Shown here in pieces: positions 59,501-64,000 of a stretch of 64,000 bases of DNA. Position numbers and translations under genes: made by a program. Below the pieces are notes generated by a model. That model saw only the letters and a program-made list of their open reading frames with translations, had not been told where the DNA came from and did not search any database. The DNA is taken from the NCBI RefSeq assembly GCF_024741815.1, contig NZ_CP102951.1:2495001-2559000 (forward strand). The letters run 5' to 3'. The stretch comes from Pseudomonas sp. LS1212. Its GTDB lineage: Bacteria; Pseudomonadota; Gammaproteobacteria; Pseudomonadales; Pseudomonadaceae. Positions within the stretch are counted from its first letter, which is position 1. The number at the start of each line of letters is the position of its first letter.

Positions 59501-60985
59501 ATGAGCACGACTCACGATCAGGCCATGAAAAACGTATACCACCAGGTATTGCAGCGGATGCTCAGCTATTTCTCCATTGCGCAGAAAACTTCATTGCAAC
59601 TGTTGATCCAGCGACTGATCGTGGCCGCCGGAGGGATCGAGCGTATTGGCGGGTTCAGAGTCATGCTGGCTTACGGGGGTGGCAAGGACAGCTCCCACGC
59701 GCTGGCATTCCTGCGCGCTGCACAATTGAGCATCGCGGCCCGTGCGCCGGATACCTTCGACCTGCGCGTGGCAACCTGTCGCCACGCAGGCATCACCTCT
59801 GCGGTGATGGAGAACATCCAGCGTAGCTATCGTGCCTTGTTCGCCGATGACGACCCCCGGGTTGAAGTGCTGATGGTCGATGATTGCCAGATATTGCCTT
59901 TTGACGCCGATGCACGCCTTTCAACGGCCACCTGTAAATCCAATCGCATGGACTTGCTGATGGCCGGTCATCTGACCGGCGGCCAGGCACGCGCCTCGTT
60001 TTGCAATAGCTGCTATTTGTCCCTGGCGGATTTCTATCGACGCATCATGGCCTGGGAAGGCGGCGTCGACCTGGTAGTGGGCGCCGACCTGCCGTCCGAG
60101 CAGGCAAGGTACCTGGCCTGGGGCAGGAGTACCTTGCGTGACGCCGGGTTGTTGCGCACCGAGGCAGCCCCCCGGCACGGGGCCTTGCTGGAGCAATTCG
60201 AGCCCTTGGGGCATGAATATTATCGGCAACTCCACGGCGAGAATCATATCGGCGCGGCCCCTTTACCCAGTCTGCCGATAGAACCGCGCTTTTTGTCGAT
60301 TCATGACCTGGTTCATGTGCCCAACCCGGCGAAAAGCACATTGCTCACCGAGTTTCTCGGGTTCCGGTACGCCGACCTTGCGTTCGCCTTCAGTGAATCC
60401 GATTGTGCCAATCCCTTGTTGATGGCCCATATGCGTGGGCTGCGTGCCCAGTTCCTGCAGAACCGCAGTTATCGCGAGGGCATCGACGAGTACCTGCAAC
60501 TGGCCGAGGCCATGATGCGACGCAAGCGCATGCCCGCCGAACTGATCGAGCAGGCCCTGGCTGCCTACCGGGGCGAGGCTGGCTTGAAACAGCGGCGCCA
60601 GTTGGCGACCGATTTTGCGCAACAAGCCTATGGCTTGAGCGAGGTACAACTGGTTTGCCTGCTGCACGCGCCCTTCGTCAGCCAGGGGCGGGACCTGGAA
60701 GCTTTTCTACGCCACTGTCATCCAGGCATGCTGGTCGCATTGCCGTATCTGCACAAGGCGCTGCAGGGCAAGGCTTCGCCTGAGCCGGTGATGCAGTGGC
60801 TGGTGGATATCAGCGGTTTGCCGCAAGAGGCGCTGCAGCGTTTGTACCGCATGCAAAGGGCGGACGGGCTCGACCGTAGTTCGCTGATTGCCCGTGTGCG
60901 TGCCAGTGACCCGGACAAGTGCCGCATCAAGGCGCATGACCCGCGCACTGGAAAAACGGCCTTCGAGCTTGTCTGCGGTCGCTGA
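59501..60985 (+). CDS. PP-loop ATPase-like enzyme of unknown function
   Basis: A 494-residue protein. The PP-loop pyrophosphatase motif LAYGGGKDSSHALAFLR is at residues 56-72, as in N-type ATP pyrophosphatases (tRNA-modification, amidotransferase and ligase enzymes). Cys93 (ATCRHAG), Cys145 and a CNSC pair (168-171) could hold a metal or act in sulfur or thioester chemistry. The C-terminal ~200 residues are helical and unfamiliar. The stop overlaps the downstream MocR start as TGATG. Start ATG 59501 chosen; ATG 59525 also possible. Substrate unknown. Confidence 0.75.
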   Translation: MSTTHDQAMKNVYHQVLQRMLSYFSIAQKTSLQLLIQRLIVAAGGIERIGGFRVMLAYGGGKDSSHALAFLRAAQLSIAARAPDTFDLRVATCRHAGITSAVMENIQRSYRALFADDDPRVEVLMVDDCQILPFDADARLSTATCKSNRMDLLMAGHLTGGQARASFCNSCYLSLADFYRRIMAWEGGVDLVVGADLPSEQARYLAWGRSTLRDAGLLRTEAAPRHGALLEQFEPLGHEYYRQLHGENHIGAAPLPSLPIEPRFLSIHDLVHVPNPAKSTLLTEFLGFRYADLAFAFSESDCANPLLMAHMRGLRAQFLQNRSYREGIDEYLQLAEAMMRRKRMPAELIEQALAAYRGEAGLKQRRQLATDFAQQAYGLSEVQLVCLLHAPFVSQGRDLEAFLRHCHPGMLVALPYLHKALQGKASPEPVMQWLVDISGLPQEALQRLYRMQRADGLDRSSLIARVRASDPDKCRIKAHDPRTGKTAFELVCGR

Positions 60986-62388
60986 TGAACAGGCAACGGA
61001 AAACGGGTTTCGCCTACCAGGCGGTCTATCGCTACCTATCGACCCTGGTCAACGAAGTCGCACCCGGAACGCGGAAAAAACTGCCGTCATTGCGTGATTT
61101 GTCCCGGCGCTTGAAAGTGTCCATTTCAACCATTCAATACGCCTATTCCTTGCTGGAAAGCGAAGGGCGGATCTATTCGGTCGCCAAATCCGGGTATTTC
61201 GCCATGCCGCCCGGTAGCCGGGGCGTCTGTCAGAATGAAAAGGACATGCTGCAGACGATGCAGTATTACGCCAATCGGCCGGACATGCTGGTGTTGAGTC
61301 GCGTCGAGCCGACGGCGTTGATGTCGCTGGACAACCCGCTGTTGATGCTCGAGCGCGAACTGCTGCGACAGAATCCGCGCTGGCAGGGCAGTATCCGGCA
61401 ACCTTGCGGCGAGCTTGAATTGCGTGCAGCCCTGGCGGCACGTTACACCCGCTCGGCGCAGCACTATTGGTGCGCCGATGACGTTTACATCGGCGTCGAT
61501 GTACGGGCGGTGCTGGAGATCATGTTGAGCGCGCTCGAGCTGCGCGGCAGTACCGTGCTGGTTTCGTCGCCGTGCTCCTGGATGATTCTGCGGGTATTGC
61601 AGGCCGCTGGCCTGCGCATTATCGAAGTACCGCTTTGCCAGGCCGGTCGCCTGGACCTGGAACAGTTCAAGCGGTTGCTGCGCAGCGAACCGGTGCGGCT
61701 GGTGTTGCTGTGTTCGGGCGTGAGTTCGCCCCAGGGCAGCCTGATGCCCGAATCGGACAAGCGCGCCATTGCCCGGCTGTTGGAGCTTCATGGGGCATGG
61801 CTGCTGGAAAACGATCTGGATGGCGAGTTCTGTTTTGGCGACGAGCCGGGGCAGAAACTGCGTGATCTGGTCAATCCCGATCGCTTGCTGGTGTTTTCTT
61901 CGCTCGAGAAGATCGTCGGCCCCGAAGCCCCCTACGGTTATCTGCTGTCCCGGCATTTCAGCGCGCAACTGCAGCGGCACTTTCTGTTGCGTTCATTTCG
62001 CATGCCCCCCATTCGCCAGCGGGCCATCGCCCGCTTGTATCGCAAGGGCCGGATAGACCTTCACCTGCAGCAATTGCGGCGCTACCTGCAAGAATGCCTG
62101 TATGGCCTGGCCCGGCAACTCCAGGAGCATCTGGGTGAACAACTGCATCTGAGCTTGCCCATGGGCGGTGCCGGGCTCTGGACCCGGGTCGTGGAGCCAG
62201 TGGAGCCACGGCGGGTATTCGAGCGCTTGCTCGAGCGCAGGATAGTCATCGCCCCGGGGGAAATTTTCAGTTTGCAGGGGTTGCACCGGCAATATTTTCG
62301 CCTCGGTTTCCCGCAGGACGGTCGTCAGGATCTCACTTGGGCGCTCCAGGCCATTAGTGAGGTGCTGCGCCAGGAACGCCTGGAGTGA
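60985..62388 (+). CDS. MocR-like GntR/aminotransferase regulator
   Basis: The 467-residue protein has an N-terminal GntR winged helix (KKLPSLRDLSRRLKVSISTI) and a fold-type I aminotransferase domain. The probable PLP lysine is Lys309 (SSLEKIVGPEAPYGYL), with LLENDLDGEF before it in place of the usual EDDYDxEF. It starts inside the stop codon of the PP-loop gene. MocR proteins usually regulate divergent neighbours, so co-transcription as the second gene of an operon is unusual. It likely senses a PLP- or amino-linked metabolite of the PP-loop enzyme (inference). Confidence 0.82.
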   Translation: MNRQRKTGFAYQAVYRYLSTLVNEVAPGTRKKLPSLRDLSRRLKVSISTIQYAYSLLESEGRIYSVAKSGYFAMPPGSRGVCQNEKDMLQTMQYYANRPDMLVLSRVEPTALMSLDNPLLMLERELLRQNPRWQGSIRQPCGELELRAALAARYTRSAQHYWCADDVYIGVDVRAVLEIMLSALELRGSTVLVSSPCSWMILRVLQAAGLRIIEVPLCQAGRLDLEQFKRLLRSEPVRLVLLCSGVSSPQGSLMPESDKRAIARLLELHGAWLLENDLDGEFCFGDEPGQKLRDLVNPDRLLVFSSLEKIVGPEAPYGYLLSRHFSAQLQRHFLLRSFRMPPIRQRAIARLYRKGRIDLHLQQLRRYLQECLYGLARQLQEHLGEQLHLSLPMGGAGLWTRVVEPVEPRRVFERLLERRIVIAPGEIFSLQGLHRQYFRLGFPQDGRQDLTWALQAISEVLRQERLE

Positions 62389-62850
62389 GCAAAATCCGAG
62401 GCCTCGAATCGTTCCATTTTTGAGACTCTTCAGCTCAGTCTGGCGACTACCGAAGGCAAAATTCAGGAACTACTGTGTATCTCCCGCCCCATTGGCGCCG
62501 ACATTCAGTCGCACCGATGGAACACTGGAGAGGGCGCAGGCCTGAGCTTATCGACCGCCTGCCCTCGCTGATACACGAGGAGATGGAAATGAGCGCTTCC
62601 GTTAACGCAGCGTATGAATCCCCTACAGGCCACGTGGATAGCGGGTTTCAGCGGATCGTGTCATTCGTCGTACCACGGACAGATACCACGGTTCGGCACA
62701 GGGCTTGCAGCGATGCAGGCCCTTGGCGTTTCGGGTCGGGGTTACGTTGGGGTCACGACACCGCTTCGATCAAGCGCACGATATCGGGCTGCCCTCGGTG
62801 TTCGGCCTGCCACAAATCATAGGCCGCCTGCATGGCCACTGGCGCACAAC
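62389..62850. other. Region without an intact gene; short coding-like scraps
   Basis: About 460 bases. On the plus strand TTEGKIQELLCISRPIGADI (62440-62500) and on the minus strand MQAAYDLWQAEHRGQPDIVR (about 62836-62775) look like pieces of proteins without starts or full domains. I recognise neither family. A 115-residue frame at 62475-62822 lacks coding character. The stretch looks like deletion debris. Confidence 0.4.
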
Positions 62851-62879
62851 AAAAAAGCCCCCACCGCTTCGATGGGGGC
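62851..62879 (-). terminator. Rho-independent terminator of the isochorismatase-family gene
   Basis: GCCCCCA (62857-62863) pairs with TGGGGGC (62873-62879); on the minus strand six Ts follow (62856-62851). It lies 17 bases after the stop of the leftward gene. Confidence 0.85.
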
Positions 62880-62895
62880 GATACAGCGGATACGA

Positions 62896-63576
62896 TTACT
62901 TGCGCTGTGAATCAAGCACTTCCTTGTTATTCACCACATCTTGCGCCTTCATGTAACTTTCGATCAGCAGTTGGTAGGCCGGGAAAATTTTGGTGTAAAC
63001 CTCAGCCCATTGCTGAGCATCGTCTCGGTTCCAGGTTTTTTGCAGCTCAGAAGCGACTGCGCCCGTATCCATCGGTACTACACCAGCCTGGACCACACGA
63101 GCGAGCGTAATTTCCTGCGCCATCTTGGTGTAGGTGCCCGAGGCATCCACCACGACGAAGACCTGATAACCGTCATGGACGGCGCTGATGGCGGGGAAGG
63201 CCATGCACACGCTGGTGATGGTGCCGGCAATGATAAGTTGCTTCTTGCCAGTGGCTTTCACTGCGGCCACGAAATCCGGATTGTCCCAGGCATTGATCTC
63301 ACCCTTGCGCGCCACGTACTGGGCGTGAGGAGCATTTTCATGAATCTCGGGGATCAGGGGGCCGTTCGGGCCTTGCGGTACGGAGGCAGTGGTGATGACC
63401 GGAATCTTGGCTAGCGTTGCCATCTTGGCCAGTGCCGCAGCGCGCAGGCGTAGCTCGGGCATCGGCATATCGCCCACTGTCTGGAACAGACCACTCTGGT
63501 GATCGATCAGCAGCATGACGGCGTTGGATGGGTCAATGGCAGGTCTCTGGTTGTTAAAGTTAGCAGGCGTGCTCAT
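62896..63576 (-). CDS. Isochorismatase-family (YcaC-like) hydrolase
   Basis: The 226-residue enzyme starts MSTPANFNNQRPAIDPSNAV behind AGGAGAG. The cysteine-hydrolase triad is complete: Asp25 (LLIDHQSGLF), Lys91 (VARKGEINAW) and Cys124 (TITSVCMAFPAIS). The YcaC-like subgroup has uncertain substrates (amides or N-carbamoyl compounds). It is monocistronic with its own terminator. A pirin tail lies upstream, and pirin and YcaC genes are often neighbours in Pseudomonas (inference). Confidence 0.88.
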   Translation of the reverse strand: MSTPANFNNQRPAIDPSNAVMLLIDHQSGLFQTVGDMPMPELRLRAAALAKMATLAKIPVITTASVPQGPNGPLIPEIHENAPHAQYVARKGEINAWDNPDFVAAVKATGKKQLIIAGTITSVCMAFPAISAVHDGYQVFVVVDASGTYTKMAQEITLARVVQAGVVPMDTGAVASELQKTWNRDDAQQWAEVYTKIFPAYQLLIESYMKAQDVVNNKEVLDSQRK

Positions 63577-63654
63577 GGGGACTCTCCTCGGATGGGATGG
63601 CGACGATCAGGCCGCCGAAAAAACCCTCATAGCGTCATGACGCCATGAAGGAAC

Positions 63655-63770
63655 TCAATGGGCGATTTGTCCAAAGCGCCCGCTGTTGAAATCGTTGATC
63701 GCCTGAACGATCTCGTCTTGCGTGTTCATGACGAAGGGGCACACCAACACGTAGGCTACAATCACAGGGC
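63655..63770 (-). pseudogene. Pirin-family protein, C-terminal remnant
   Basis: The minus strand ends with CPFVMNTQDEIVQAINDFNS then GRFGQIAH and a stop. The (G)PFVMNTxxEIxQAIxDFxxGxFG pattern is the conserved C-terminus of pirin-like cupins. Codons upstream of CPF (VAYVLV) no longer match the family, so only about 28 residues remain. Confidence 0.7.
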
Positions 63771-63829
63771 GCCGATTTCCCATTTGCAGGGGCGCTCGCC
63801 AAGTACCTGCTAAGTGTGGAGATACCAAA

Positions 63830-64000
63830 ATGCTCATCGCCATCATCATCGACCAAGAAAGCCTAGACGCATTTGTCCATCCTGCCCTTGACCTTGTGAG
63901 CGGGTGCCTCATCGAACTGGAAGCACCAGTGCAACTGGAGTTGTTCCCTACGCAAAATCTGCCGCAGCATAGCCCTGCGATTGATCCGGATTTCACCTAG
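63830..64000 (+). CDS. Small hypothetical protein at the window edge
   Basis: A 56-residue frame starts behind GTGGAGA and ends with TAG exactly at the last base. It reads MLIAIIIDQESLDAFVHPAL and ends LPQHSPAIDPDFT. No domain recognised; the acidic, mixed composition is compatible with a real small gene. It overlaps no other good candidate. Confidence 0.4.
   Translation: MLIAIIIDQESLDAFVHPALDLVSGCLIELEAPVQLELFPTQNLPQHSPAIDPDFT

Noticed and set aside
62475..62822. A 115-residue frame on the plus strand
   Set aside because: No coding-like composition, conserved motif or convincing start. It crosses what look like scraps of unrelated genes on both strands.
1..64000. Insertion sequences, integrases, phage genes or tRNA-linked attachment sites explaining the metal region
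   Set aside because: No transposase, integrase, terminal inverted repeat pair or tRNA was seen. Only REP/REPIN palindromes occur, so recent mobile-element insertion is not supported within the window.

Overview
The window reads as chromosome of a Pseudomonas (putida/fluorescens side of the genus). The evidence is the gene content (mexS-mexT-mexEF-oprN, OprD family, DUF3077, PtrA-like protein, an ArsH/GAPDH/ArsJ arsenic operon), the high-GC codon use, and REP/REPIN palindromes such as the GTAGGAGCTGGCTTGCCAGC type. No tRNA, rRNA, CRISPR array, transposase or phage gene was seen.

Layout. 0-7.5 kb is mostly housekeeping and small genes: CBS-domain protein, methyltransferase-like membrane protein, DUF2784, a collapsed two-component system, a glycine-zipper protein, a reverse-transsulfuration pair, and a strongly foldable leader in front of a DUF3077 gene. 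7.5-36.5 kb is a composite metal-resistance region: arsenic (arsJ-GAPDH-arsH-arsR, then a divergent arsR2-arsO pair), copper copCD, chromate chrBA, nickel/cobalt rcnRA, HupE/anchor proteins, copper copAB with a c-type cytochrome and a DUF411 protein, mercury merRTP, and a CusCBA-type Cu/Ag efflux system. 36.5-44.3 kb is mixed: TPR protein, a stand-alone aroA, FUSC transporter, alpha/beta hydrolase and small DUF genes. 44.4-58.8 kb holds mexEF-oprN and its regulators mexT and mexS, split by about 6.4 kb of partly decayed genes. 58.8-64 kb holds an unusual PP-loop ATPase plus MocR-like two-gene operon, an isochorismatase-family gene and remnants.

The most striking large-scale feature is repeated collapse of genes by internal deletion. 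At least ten loci keep the beginning of one gene and the end of the same or a neighbouring gene, while flanking genes are intact: a response regulator joined to a kinase tail, arsC, an ACR3-like arsenite pump gene, copR joined to copS, a Cu P-type ATPase lacking its DKTGT region joined to a MerR-type tail, dgcA, a GntR regulator, a citrate-transporter tail, the divergent lysE/lrp pair, araC joined to oprD, and a pirin tail. The result is a metal region whose structural genes are largely intact while several regulators and pumps are lost. Three CopR-type boxes survive although copRS here are remnants, and a CueR-type promoter survives in front of the broken ATPase.

Working together: arsenate should still be handled by the GAPDH/ArsJ route and organoarsenicals by ArsH/ArsO, although As(III) efflux and arsenate reduction in this operon are broken. 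Copper is handled by periplasmic oxidation (CopA), outer-membrane CopB, CopCD and Cus efflux. MexT boxes of the form ATCA-N5-x6-N4-ACYxT precede both mexS and mexE, so the displaced regulator can plausibly still control the pump.
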